Source of the DNA: Pseudomonadota bacterium
GTDB lineage: Bacteria; Pseudomonadota; Gammaproteobacteria; Acidiferrobacterales; Acidiferrobacteraceae
Direction: 5' to 3'
DNA: 13,323 bases
Assembly: GCA_021797365.1 (NCBI GenBank)
Contig: JAJZZU010000033.1
Location: forward strand, 1 to 13,323
Positions 1 to 6,518 of the stretch are shown one piece after another (positions within the stretch are counted from its first letter, which is position 1; the number at the start of each line of letters is the position of its first letter). The notes below the pieces were generated by a model. It was not told the DNA's origin. It did not search any database and saw nothing but the letters and a program-made list of their open reading frames with translations. The position numbers were made by a program, and so were the translations under genes.

Positions 1-2
1 GT

Positions 3-98
3 CCTTTGTGGAACGATGTGCGCTATGTGCACGAGCATGAGGCCTACAATGGCGTCTGTGCTCACCTCTACCGGTTCCTGACGGACTCCGAGCTCTGA
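3..98 (+). CDS. C-terminal end of an unidentified protein (partial)
   Basis: An open frame enters from the left edge and ends at a TGA at 96-98. The visible 31 residues read PLWNDVRYVHEHEAYNGVCA and then HLYRFLTDSEL. The composition and codon use look like real coding sequence, with no rare-codon clusters. I do not recognise the family from this fragment. It lies upstream of the insertion sequence, so the same operon could once have continued into the glucoamylase genes, but nothing in the sequence proves that. The start lies outside the window. Confidence 0.5.
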   Translation, partial: PLWNDVRYVHEHEAYNGVCAHLYRFLTDSEL

Positions 99-116
99 AT
101 TGCACCCACTAATTTC

Positions 117-124
117 GCTGAGGA
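117..124. repeat. Left copy of 8-bp direct repeat GCTGAGGA
   Basis: The octamer GCTGAGGA occurs here and again at 2878-2885, on opposite sides of the insertion sequence. IS66-family elements make 8-bp target duplications, so the length fits. The copies lie 26 bp and 18 bp outside the perfect inverted repeats instead of directly against them, so this is either a duplication with longer element ends than the perfect repeat shows, or chance. Confidence 0.3.
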
Positions 125-150
125 GCCATATGTATTACCATAAAACATTC

Positions 151-174
151 TGTGTCACTTTAGCCAATTGAAAG
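151..174 (+). repeat. Left terminal inverted repeat of the insertion sequence
   Basis: These 24 bases (starting TGTGTCACTTTAGCC and ending GAAAG) are the exact reverse complement of 2836-2859. The repeat ends 45 bp before the start codon of the DruA-like gene. It contains a TTGAAA (168-173) that would serve as a -35 box, but no good -10 lies at the right distance. Confidence 0.92.
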
Positions 175-209
175 ATTTCGCTGGCGTCTGAGAGCGACAT
201 TGTGTAATG

Positions 210-227
210 TTCCCCGCATATGGGGAA
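210..227. promoter_or_regulatory. Palindrome over the start codon of the DruA-like gene
   Basis: TTCCCC (210-215) and GGGGAA (222-227) form a perfect 6-bp inverted repeat around GCATAT. The ATG start codon at 220-222 lies across the loop and the second arm. In mRNA the hairpin would hold the start codon; in DNA it could be an operator. No Shine-Dalgarno sequence is visible upstream, which makes a control role plausible but unproven. Confidence 0.45.
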
Positions 228-1116
228 TCTCACCGATCCGATTGTGCTTCGCCACCGTGGCCGTGACTTGACGGCGGTGGATATTGCGAGCATTCAAGCG
301 ACGATCCTGACGCACTATGCGCGGGGTCGCACCTTCATCGGGGTGCAGCTGTGTGAGCAGTGGGATTGGCGGCAAGCCAACGGGCAGTACAAGGCCTTTG
401 CGGCGCGTGCGTTGTTGCTGCGCCTGGAGCGTGCGGGACTCATCGAGTTGCCGGCACCGCAACGGACCAAGGTGAACCGGCCGCGGCAGTACGACGAGCA
501 GAGGCCGCTCTTTATCCAGACCCCGCTTGATGGCACGCTCGCAGACCATCCCGCCCCGAGGCTTAAGCCGGTGCAGGGTGCGGCCGAGCACGCCCTGTGG
601 GATACCTTGCTCGCCCACCACCATTATCTGGGGCGTCCCGCGCTCGTAGGCGAGCACCTGAAGCAACTGGTGTTTCTGGGCGAGCAGGTGGTGGGGTGCC
701 TGGGCTGGGCGAGCGCGGCGTGGAAGATTGCCCCGCGCGATCAGTATATTGGCTGGAGCCTCGCGCAGAAGCGCGTGCGATTGCCGTTGATCGCCAATAA
801 CGCGCGCTTCCTGATTCTGCCCTGGGTACGCCTGCCACATCTGGCCTCGTGTGTGCTGGGCTTGAGCCTCAGAGGACTGTCCGAGTGCTGGCAGCTGCGC
901 TATGGTCACGGGCTGCAACTGGCGGAGACCTTCGTGGACAGCGCGCGGTTCGCCGGCACCTGCTATCGGGCCGCCAACTGGCAGTGTGTGGGCGAGACTC
1001 AAGGGCATGCCAAACGCGGCCATGCCTATCATCGTCATGGGATCGTCAAACGCATTTATCTGTATCCCTTGACGCGGCACTGGCGGCAGACCTTGACCGC
1101 TGATCTCACGCCATGA
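220..1116 (+). CDS. DUF4338/DruA-like protein encoded in an insertion sequence
   Basis: This 298-residue protein matches the DUF4338 family, which includes DruA of the Druantia anti-phage systems and is often annotated by that name. Its recognisable blocks are HHHYLG (133-138), CLGWASAAWK (160-169), RDQYIGW (173-179), NNARFLILPWV (193-203), ETFVD (236-240), GTCYRAANW (246-254) and a glycine-rich basic stretch GETQGHAKRG (258-267). The biochemical activity of the family is, to my knowledge, unsettled. The gene lies just inside the left inverted repeat, and its stop codon overlaps the transposase start (ATGA, 1113-1116), so the two are probably translationally coupled. No helicase gene or other Druantia gene is present. 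A role in transposition is therefore more likely than stand-alone defence; this is inference. The ATG at 220 has no clear ribosome-binding site and lies in a palindrome. Confidence 0.85.
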   Translation: MGNLTDPIVLRHRGRDLTAVDIASIQATILTHYARGRTFIGVQLCEQWDWRQANGQYKAFAARALLLRLERAGLIELPAPQRTKVNRPRQYDEQRPLFIQTPLDGTLADHPAPRLKPVQGAAEHALWDTLLAHHHYLGRPALVGEHLKQLVFLGEQVVGCLGWASAAWKIAPRDQYIGWSLAQKRVRLPLIANNARFLILPWVRLPHLASCVLGLSLRGLSECWQLRYGHGLQLAETFVDSARFAGTCYRAANWQCVGETQGHAKRGHAYHRHGIVKRIYLYPLTRHWRQTLTADLTP

Positions 1117-2516
1117 ATCGCCTCCAGGCGCTGGCGATCCTGGATCTGCCCCGCGAGCAAGCGGTGAGCGCCATCATGAGTTTGGGCGAGAAGGCCGAAC
1201 GCTGGGAGCACCTGCAGGCCCAGGGGGCGGCCAACACGGCGATCAGCCCCACCACCCCTTCGGGCATGCAGCCGGTGTATTTGAAGCCCCGTCCCAAACG
1301 GCGGGCTAAAACGCCGGGCCGCAAGGCCGGTCACCCCGGGGCGCATCGGCCCGCGCCCGCGCACATCGATGAGCACATCGAACACACCCTCACACACTGC
1401 CCGTGCTGTGACAGCGAGGTCGGACCCTCGATCCGCCAGCACACCCGCCTCATCGAGGAGACCCCGCCCGTGGTGCCGCACGTCAGTGCCCACACCGTCC
1501 ATGGTCATTGGTGTGCCACGTGCCGGAAGATCGTCACCGCGCCGGTGGTCGCGGCCCTGCCGCACGGCACCTTGGGGCTGCGCTTCGTGGTCACTACCGC
1601 GTGGCTGCATTATTTTGTCGGCGTGAGCGTTGGCAATTGCGTGAAAATCGCGTACCGCTCGCTGGGACTGACCGTCAGCTCCGGGGGGCTGACGCAGGCG
1701 TGGAAGCGCCTCGCCACGCTGCTGGAAGGCGACTATGACGGCATCTTGCAGAAGATTCGCCACAGCGCGGTCTTGCATGCCGATGAGACCGGCTGGCGCC
1801 TCAACGGGGTAACCTGCTGGCTGTGGGCCTTTGCCACCGCCCAATACTGCTACTATCTCATCGATCCGCATCGCGGCACCGCGGTGGTCACGCGCGTGCT
1901 TGGCACGCTCTTCCCGGGCATCCTGATCACCGACTTCTGGGGGGCCTACAACGCGATCGAGACCCTCGCCAAACAGAAATGCTACTTTCATCTGTTCACC
2001 GAATTGATCAAGGTCGACAAACTCACCACCGTCCGCCCGTGGCGATGCTTTCGCAAAAAGTTGGCCCGCCTGCTCAAGGACGCGGTGCGCCTGGGCGAGG
2101 GGCGGCACACCCTCGATCCGCTGCGCTACGAACGGCGCAAGGCGACATTACATCGGCGTCTGGACCAGCTCATCGCCCTCCCGTGGACCGATCCCCACGC
2201 CCAGCGTCTCGTCAAACGGCTGCGTCGCCACCGTCATGAGATGCTGACCTTCCTCGATCACGCGGGCGTCAGTCCGTATAACAACCATGCCGAGCAGCAG
2301 ATGCGGGTCGCCGTGCACACCCGCAAAGTCAGCCAACAGAGCCGCTCGATTCCAGGCGCTCACACTCACGCCATTCTCCTCAGTCTCTTTCGCACCGCGG
2401 ACCTGCAAAAACTCAATCCCCTCGACACCGTCATGCAATGGGCCCAGACCGCCCTTGCGAGTAGGCCCGCTCACGCCCCGGCCGCCCCCCTCGCGCCCGT
2501 GAAAAAAGCCGCCTGA
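1113..2516 (+). CDS. IS66-family DDE transposase (TnpC type)
   Basis: The 467-residue protein has the layout of IS66 transposases. A short N-terminal region is followed by a basic linker (PKRRAKTPGRKAGHPG, 61-76), then a zinc-binding module with C96/C99 and C134/C137, then the catalytic domain. The probable catalytic triad is D224 (HADETGW), D274 (ITDFWGAYN) and E394 (NNHAEQQMR). The length is slightly under that of many TnpC proteins (about 500) because the N-terminal leucine-zipper region is short. The start overlaps the DruA-like gene by 4 bp. No frameshift or missing catalytic residue is seen, so the enzyme looks functional. It would cut and join the ends of the surrounding element. Confidence 0.93.
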   Translation: MNRLQALAILDLPREQAVSAIMSLGEKAERWEHLQAQGAANTAISPTTPSGMQPVYLKPRPKRRAKTPGRKAGHPGAHRPAPAHIDEHIEHTLTHCPCCDSEVGPSIRQHTRLIEETPPVVPHVSAHTVHGHWCATCRKIVTAPVVAALPHGTLGLRFVVTTAWLHYFVGVSVGNCVKIAYRSLGLTVSSGGLTQAWKRLATLLEGDYDGILQKIRHSAVLHADETGWRLNGVTCWLWAFATAQYCYYLIDPHRGTAVVTRVLGTLFPGILITDFWGAYNAIETLAKQKCYFHLFTELIKVDKLTTVRPWRCFRKKLARLLKDAVRLGEGRHTLDPLRYERRKATLHRRLDQLIALPWTDPHAQRLVKRLRRHRHEMLTFLDHAGVSPYNNHAEQQMRVAVHTRKVSQQSRSIPGAHTHAILLSLFRTADLQKLNPLDTVMQWAQTALASRPAHAPAAPLAPVKKAA

Positions 2517-2603
2517 GTCCGGGTTCCGAGTGCGGGCGCTGCGCCCGGCCAGCGCGCCCCAAAAACCCCGGCATGATCGTCGCTCCTGTGCGACACTATC
2601 ACC

Positions 2604-2825
2604 ATGCCTAAGCCACGGACCTGCGAGCACTGCGGCAGCGTTGATCTCAAGCGCCGCTCCACCACTTACCCCCTCCTGCTCCCGGGTCGGCAGATCAACG
2701 TCGCGCGCGTCAAAGTCCATCAATGTGCCGATTGCGGACACCTGATGCCGACCCCAGAAGGACAGGAAAAACTTCAACGCTGTCTCCAAGTCTTCGGCTC
2801 GATGCTCGACATCGTGCAAAAATAA
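2604..2825 (+). CDS. YgiT-type zinc-finger protein in the insertion sequence
   Basis: This 73-residue protein has two CxxC pairs, C7/C10 (CEHC) and C41/C44 (CADC), separated by a short beta-type stretch. That is the pattern of the YgiT-type zinc finger found at the N terminus of MqsA-like antitoxins. It lacks the C-terminal helix-turn-helix of full MqsA, and no partner toxin gene is beside it. It follows the transposase after 87 bp and ends 10 bp before the right inverted repeat, so it is part of the element. Likely roles are binding of element DNA or of the transposase, or regulation; the sequence does not decide between them. No strong ribosome-binding site is seen before the ATG. Confidence 0.75.
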   Translation: MPKPRTCEHCGSVDLKRRSTTYPLLLPGRQINVARVKVHQCADCGHLMPTPEGQEKLQRCLQVFGSMLDIVQK

Positions 2826-2835
2826 ACCGGTTATC

Positions 2836-2859
2836 CTTTCAATTGGCTAAAGTGACACA
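2836..2859 (-). repeat. Right terminal inverted repeat of the insertion sequence
   Basis: Exact reverse complement of 151-174 over 24 bases. It begins 10 bp after the stop codon of the zinc-finger gene and contains TTGGCT (2843-2848), a possible outward-facing -35 box. Confidence 0.92.
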
Positions 2860-2870
2860 AAGCGCATAAT
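2843..2870 (+). promoter_or_regulatory. Possible hybrid promoter across the right IS end
   Basis: TTGGCT (2843-2848, inside the right inverted repeat) is followed after 16 bp by CATAAT (2865-2870, in the flanking DNA). These match 4 of 6 and 5 of 6 positions of the sigma-70 consensus. Transcription would run into the glucoamylase operon with a leader of about 100 nt. Other -35-like hexamers here, such as GTGACA (2852-2857), lack a correctly spaced -10. Confidence 0.35.
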
Positions 2871-2877
2871 ACAGAGG

Positions 2878-2885
2878 GCTGAGGA
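2878..2885. repeat. Right copy of 8-bp direct repeat GCTGAGGA
   Basis: Identical to 117-124. It lies 18 bp outside the right perfect inverted repeat. See the left copy for its possible meaning as a target duplication. Confidence 0.3.
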
Positions 2886-2975
2886 AGATCACTCCTCCCA
2901 TTGCACTTTTGAGGCCGCCTGCGGTCTACCCCTATCAAGATAAGGAACAAAACAAGATCCCGGGAGGAATCCCCC

Positions 2976-5333
2976 ATGTATTCACGCAAGGCACCATCTG
3001 CCACATGGCGGCATCCCGTCTGGTCGACCGCCCGCAAAGATTGTGTCGGCACAGCGCTGGGCGCCTCCAAGGTCTGGTTCACGATGGGACACGGTATCGT
3101 CACCGAGGTCTTTTACCCCAGCATCGATATTCCGCAGATCCGTGACCTCGGCTTTATCATCGCCGACGATCAAGGATTCTGGCAGGAACTGAAGACCCTA
3201 CCGGATCCCCATATCGACTTCCACGACCCCCACGTGCCTCTGCCCACCACGACCCACCATCATCCCCGCTTCGAAATGACATTCCGCGTCTGTCCCGATC
3301 CCCAACGCGACGTCCTGCTGATCGATTTCACACTCCGCGGTGACAACGCCATGCGTCCCTATGTCCTGTGTGCAGCTCGCCTCGGCGAGGATGCGCAACG
3401 TAACCATGCATGGGCCGGCACATGGGCCGGGCGTCCCGTGTTGTGGGCGGAACAGGGACCATTTGGTCTCGCTTTGACTTGCCGAACAGCAAATGGCGAC
3501 GCGGCTCTTATCTGCCGTTCAGTGGGCGAGGTAGGGGTCAGTGATCTCTGGCAGGACTTTCATCAGCATGGGCGCATGTCCTGGCAGTACGACGAAGCGG
3601 GGCCCGGCGAAGTAGCCCTGGCTGCGGAACTTCCACGCTCCGGGACACTGGCACTTGGCCTTGGCAGCAGCAAGGAGGCGGCCGCCACCAACGCCTGGTC
3701 ATCACTTGCCCAGGGATTCGGCCCATGTCTCAATCTCTATACCGCACGCTGGCAGGCCTGGCATGCGAGCCATCCCCCGCCCTCGCAACTCGCCCGCCAT
3801 CTACCGGCCGCCATCGAGACCCTTTATATCCGTTCGGCCAATGTGCTGAAGATTCACGAAGACCGCACCTTCCCCGGGGCCTTGGTGGCCAGTCTGTCGA
3901 TCCCCTGGGGCGAGGCCAGTGATAGCCTGGGTGGCTATCACCTCGTATGGTCGCGCGACCTGGTGGAGAGCGCCGGGGCCCTGCTTGCCATCGGCGCTCA
4001 CGTCGAGGCCCGCCAGGTCCTCACCTACCTCATCAGCACCCAGCAGGCCGACGGTCACTGGTTTCAGAATCAATGGCTTGGTGGAAAACCCTTTTGGCAA
4101 GGCGTGCAACTCGATGAGGCCGGATTTCCTGTACTGTTGGCCGCCGCCCTTGACGCCCAGCACGCACTGAACGATATCCCCATCCGCGACATGGTTTTTC
4201 GGGCACTGCGCTTTATCGTTCGCGAGGGCCCCGTCACCCGCCAGGACCGGTGGGAAGAAGACAGCGGTATCAACGCCTTTACTCTGGCGGTCGTGATCGC
4301 AGCGCTCGTGGAAGGCGCCCCCTACCTCGACGATAAGGCGCGCGCGCTCGCACTGATGGTCGCCGATCACTGGAATACGCGCATCGAGGCCTGGACCTAT
4401 GCCAAGGGGGGCGACTTTGCCCACCAGTTTGGGGTCACCGGCCACTATATCCGCGTGACCCCCGCCGACATACTGCGCGACTGTCGTGCCGACCAGGAGA
4501 TGGTGCCGATCAAGAACCGGTCAGACAATCCGCAGCTGGCCGCCGATAAGCAGGTCTCCAACGATTTTTTGCAGCTTGTCCGCTACGGCTTGCGCCGCGC
4601 AGACGATCCGCGGATAGCGGAGTCTATCGTCGTCATGGATGGCCTGCTAAAGAGCGACACCCCAAGCGGCCCTGTCTGGCATCGCTACAATGACGATGGT
4701 TATGGTGAACATATCGACGGCTCCCCTTTCGATGGCAGCGGCGTCGGACGCGGCTGGCCGCTTTTGGTGGGAGAACGCGGCCACTACGCGATCTGCGCGG
4801 GCGAAGACCCGTTGCCCTACCTGCAGGCGATGAGTCACATGACGGGGGCCGGCGGACTCTTGCCCGAGCAGGTCTGGGATAGCCCGGCCATACCCGAACG
4901 CGGGCTATTTCCCGGCGCGCCGAGCGGGTCGGCGATGCCTTTGGTTTGGGCGCACGCCGAATTCGTCAAGCTCTGTCACAGCCACCTGCTCGGATATCCG
5001 GTCGACCGCCCGGTTCACACGTTCGCGCGTTACCAGGGCCTGCGGCCCCATCTCGATTTTCGTCTATGGACCCTGAAAGAACGCCCACGCGACATCAAGG
5101 CCGATGAGGAACTGCGCGTCCTGCTGCCGGCACCATTTGTCGTACATTTCGGTCACAACGGCTGGCGGGACCTGACCGACATCCCATCCGAAGATTATGG
5201 TCTCGCCCATCTGGCAATCCTGCCGACGCGGACGATGACGGCCGGCACCGTCATGGATTTCACGATTCACTGGGCAGACGGCACTTGGCTCGGCGAAGAT
5301 ATTCACATCGATATCACAGGAGGTAGCGCATGA
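2976..5333 (+). CDS. GH15 glucoamylase (glucan 1,4-alpha-glucosidase)
   Basis: This 785-residue protein belongs to glycoside hydrolase family 15, which releases beta-D-glucose from the non-reducing ends of starch- or glycogen-type glucans with inversion. The N-terminal part (about 20-270) would be the beta-sandwich domain, followed by an (alpha/alpha)6 barrel. The barrel has GGYHLVWSRD (319-328), a catalytic-acid motif RWEED (425-429, E427 or E428) and the base motif LPEQVWD (629-635, E631). About 100 residues of a further beta-rich domain follow. There is no signal peptide, so it probably acts in the cytoplasm on stored glycogen or imported oligosaccharides. The ATG at 2976 has a strong GGGAGG (2962-2967) eight bases upstream. 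The stop overlaps the next start by 4 bp. Confidence 0.9.
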   Translation: MYSRKAPSATWRHPVWSTARKDCVGTALGASKVWFTMGHGIVTEVFYPSIDIPQIRDLGFIIADDQGFWQELKTLPDPHIDFHDPHVPLPTTTHHHPRFEMTFRVCPDPQRDVLLIDFTLRGDNAMRPYVLCAARLGEDAQRNHAWAGTWAGRPVLWAEQGPFGLALTCRTANGDAALICRSVGEVGVSDLWQDFHQHGRMSWQYDEAGPGEVALAAELPRSGTLALGLGSSKEAAATNAWSSLAQGFGPCLNLYTARWQAWHASHPPPSQLARHLPAAIETLYIRSANVLKIHEDRTFPGALVASLSIPWGEASDSLGGYHLVWSRDLVESAGALLAIGAHVEARQVLTYLISTQQADGHWFQNQWLGGKPFWQGVQLDEAGFPVLLAAALDAQHALNDIPIRDMVFRALRFIVREGPVTRQDRWEEDSGINAFTLAVVIAALVEGAPYLDDKARALALMVADHWNTRIEAWTYAKGGDFAHQFGVTGHYIRVTPADILRDCRADQEMVPIKNRSDNPQLAADKQVSNDFLQLVRYGLRRADDPRIAESIVVMDGLLKSDTPSGPVWHRYNDDGYGEHIDGSPFDGSGVGRGWPLLVGERGHYAICAGEDPLPYLQAMSHMTGAGGLLPEQVWDSPAIPERGLFPGAPSGSAMPLVWAHAEFVKLCHSHLLGYPVDRPVHTFARYQGLRPHLDFRLWTLKERPRDIKADEELRVLLPAPFVVHFGHNGWRDLTDIPSEDYGLAHLAILPTRTMTAGTVMDFTIHWADGTWLGEDIHIDITGGSA

Positions 5334-6115
5334 TTACGGTAGATCTTTCCGGGCGGCGGGCGCTCGTGACAGGGGCGAGCGGGGGTCTGGGGCGGGCGAT
5401 GGCGGAAATGCTGGCCCAGGCGGGCGCCCAGATAGCGGTTCATTACTGCAAGGGACAAGCGCAAGCCGAGGCGGTGGTGCAAACCATCACCAGCCAAGGC
5501 GGCAAGGCTCAGGCCTTCGCCGCTGACCTCTCCGATCCCGCCGCCGTCACTACCCTCATGCAGCAAGCGAGCGCTGCCCTGGGAGGACTCGACATCCTTG
5601 TCAATAACGCGGGCTTCGATGGTCAACGGGCACCGGTCGGCGAAGACGACCCCGCACACTGGCAGAAAGTTCTGGCCGTCGACCTGCTCGGACCCTATTA
5701 CTGCGCGCGAGCCGTCCTCCCTCACATGATCAAGGCCAGGCGCGGAGTCATCATCAATATCACATCAGTCCATGAATTCATTCCCTGGGAAGGCTATAGC
5801 GCTTACACGAGCGCCAAGGCCGGCTTGTCGATGTTCACCAAAACCCTGGCCCAGGAAACCGCCGACAAGGCGATCCGCGTGGTGGCGATCGCACCGGGCG
5901 CCATCCAGACGCCGATCAACGAGGCGGTCTGGAATGATCCGAATGCCCTCAAGGATCTCGATGACAAGATTTCTATGGGGCGCCTCGGTACACCCACAGA
6001 GATCGCCTCGGTGGTGACCTTCCTGGCAAGCGATCTGGCAAGTTACATTACCGGTACCACCATAGCCGTCGATGGTGGCATGCTGATCTATCCGGAATTC
6101 CGACATGGCGGGTAG
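5330..6115 (+). CDS. Short-chain dehydrogenase, glucose 1-dehydrogenase type
   Basis: A 261-residue classical SDR. It shows the nucleotide-binding TGASGGLG (14-21), NNAG (92-95), the catalytic S146, Y159 and K163 (YTSAK), and the PG motif at 189-190 before the substrate-binding loop. Length and layout match NAD(P)-dependent glucose 1-dehydrogenases, which turn beta-D-glucose into glucono-lactone; other sugar or alcohol substrates are possible, since SDR specificity cannot be read from motifs. Translation is probably coupled to the glucoamylase (ATGA overlap at 5330-5333), with GGAGGT (5319-5324) upstream. A glucose-releasing enzyme directly upstream supports glucose as substrate. Confidence 0.85.
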   Translation: MITVDLSGRRALVTGASGGLGRAMAEMLAQAGAQIAVHYCKGQAQAEAVVQTITSQGGKAQAFAADLSDPAAVTTLMQQASAALGGLDILVNNAGFDGQRAPVGEDDPAHWQKVLAVDLLGPYYCARAVLPHMIKARRGVIINITSVHEFIPWEGYSAYTSAKAGLSMFTKTLAQETADKAIRVVAIAPGAIQTPINEAVWNDPNALKDLDDKISMGRLGTPTEIASVVTFLASDLASYITGTTIAVDGGMLIYPEFRHGG

Positions 6116-6118
6116 CGT

Positions 6119-6490
6119 ATAGGTACCGACATTCTGGTTATCGGTCCAGACATCGGCGGCGGCATCCCCGCGCGGGTGCCCGCTTGTTCGGCGCTATGGA
6201 TCTTAGTCATGGAGCAAGGTCACTACTAGGTGCGCGAATGGGCCAAAGGACAACCGGAAGCGGTATCCGGCAAGCGCCGTTTGACGCCGGTGACACCGGG
6301 CGTGAACAGCGCGGAGGACCGCTCACGGCGGCAATGGATCATCACGCGAGCGGTAACGCCGGGTTTTACGAAGCCGCCATCGTGCGCCGCCGCAAGACCG
6401 ATTTTCGGGCGCGCCGCCATACCAAGGACATGAGCGCCGCCCATCCCCCGCTGATCATGATAGCCAATGCCCTGCGCGTGGCCGACCCTA
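6119..6490 (+). pseudogene. Decayed GMC-family (FAD) oxidoreductase, N-terminal remnant
   Basis: Directly after the SDR stop, the same frame reads TDILVIGPDIGGGIPAR (from 6125) and then ILVMEQGHY, ending at a TAG (6227-6229). This is the FAD-binding Rossmann start of GMC oxidoreductases (pattern VIGSGxGGG...VLVLExG). An ATA at 6119-6121 stands where the ATG would be. After the stop the frame resumes with EWAKGQPEAVSGKRRLTP. A later block lies in another frame (about 6360-6460: GFYEAAIVRRRKTDF, then HTKDMSAAHP) and resembles the FYGAAL.R.R..DF...H.DG.SPAWP region of the same family. At least one stop, one frameshift and the loss of about 400 C-terminal residues make it non-functional. It would have been a flavin dehydrogenase for a sugar or alcohol. 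Confidence 0.65.
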
Positions 6491-6518
6491 CATGCACAAC
6501 CGGGAACGAGGGGACGTG

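Larger units (their letters stand above)
151..2859 (+). mobile_element. IS66-like insertion sequence with DruA-like, DDE transposase and zinc-finger genes
   Basis: The element is 2,709 bp long and bounded by perfect 24-bp inverted repeats (151-174 and 2836-2859, outer ends TGTGTCACTTTAGCC). Inside are three genes on one strand: a DUF4338/DruA-like gene (220-1116), an IS66-type transposase (1113-2516) and a YgiT-type zinc-finger gene (2604-2825). All three frames and both ends are intact, so the element may be active or recently arrived. Classical IS66 elements carry tnpA and tnpB before the transposase; here the DruA-like gene takes that place. No duplication sits directly against the repeats: the flanking octamers AAACATTC and AAGCGCAT differ. 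Confidence 0.88.

Noticed and set aside
220..1116. A Druantia defence system based on the DruA-like gene
   Set aside because: No Druantia helicase or other Druantia gene is near, and the gene lies between transposon ends with its own transposase.
160..2108. Long open frames of 306 and 350 codons on the - strand across the insertion sequence
   Set aside because: They lie opposite two well-supported genes and show no domain; such mirror frames are common in GC-rich coding DNA.
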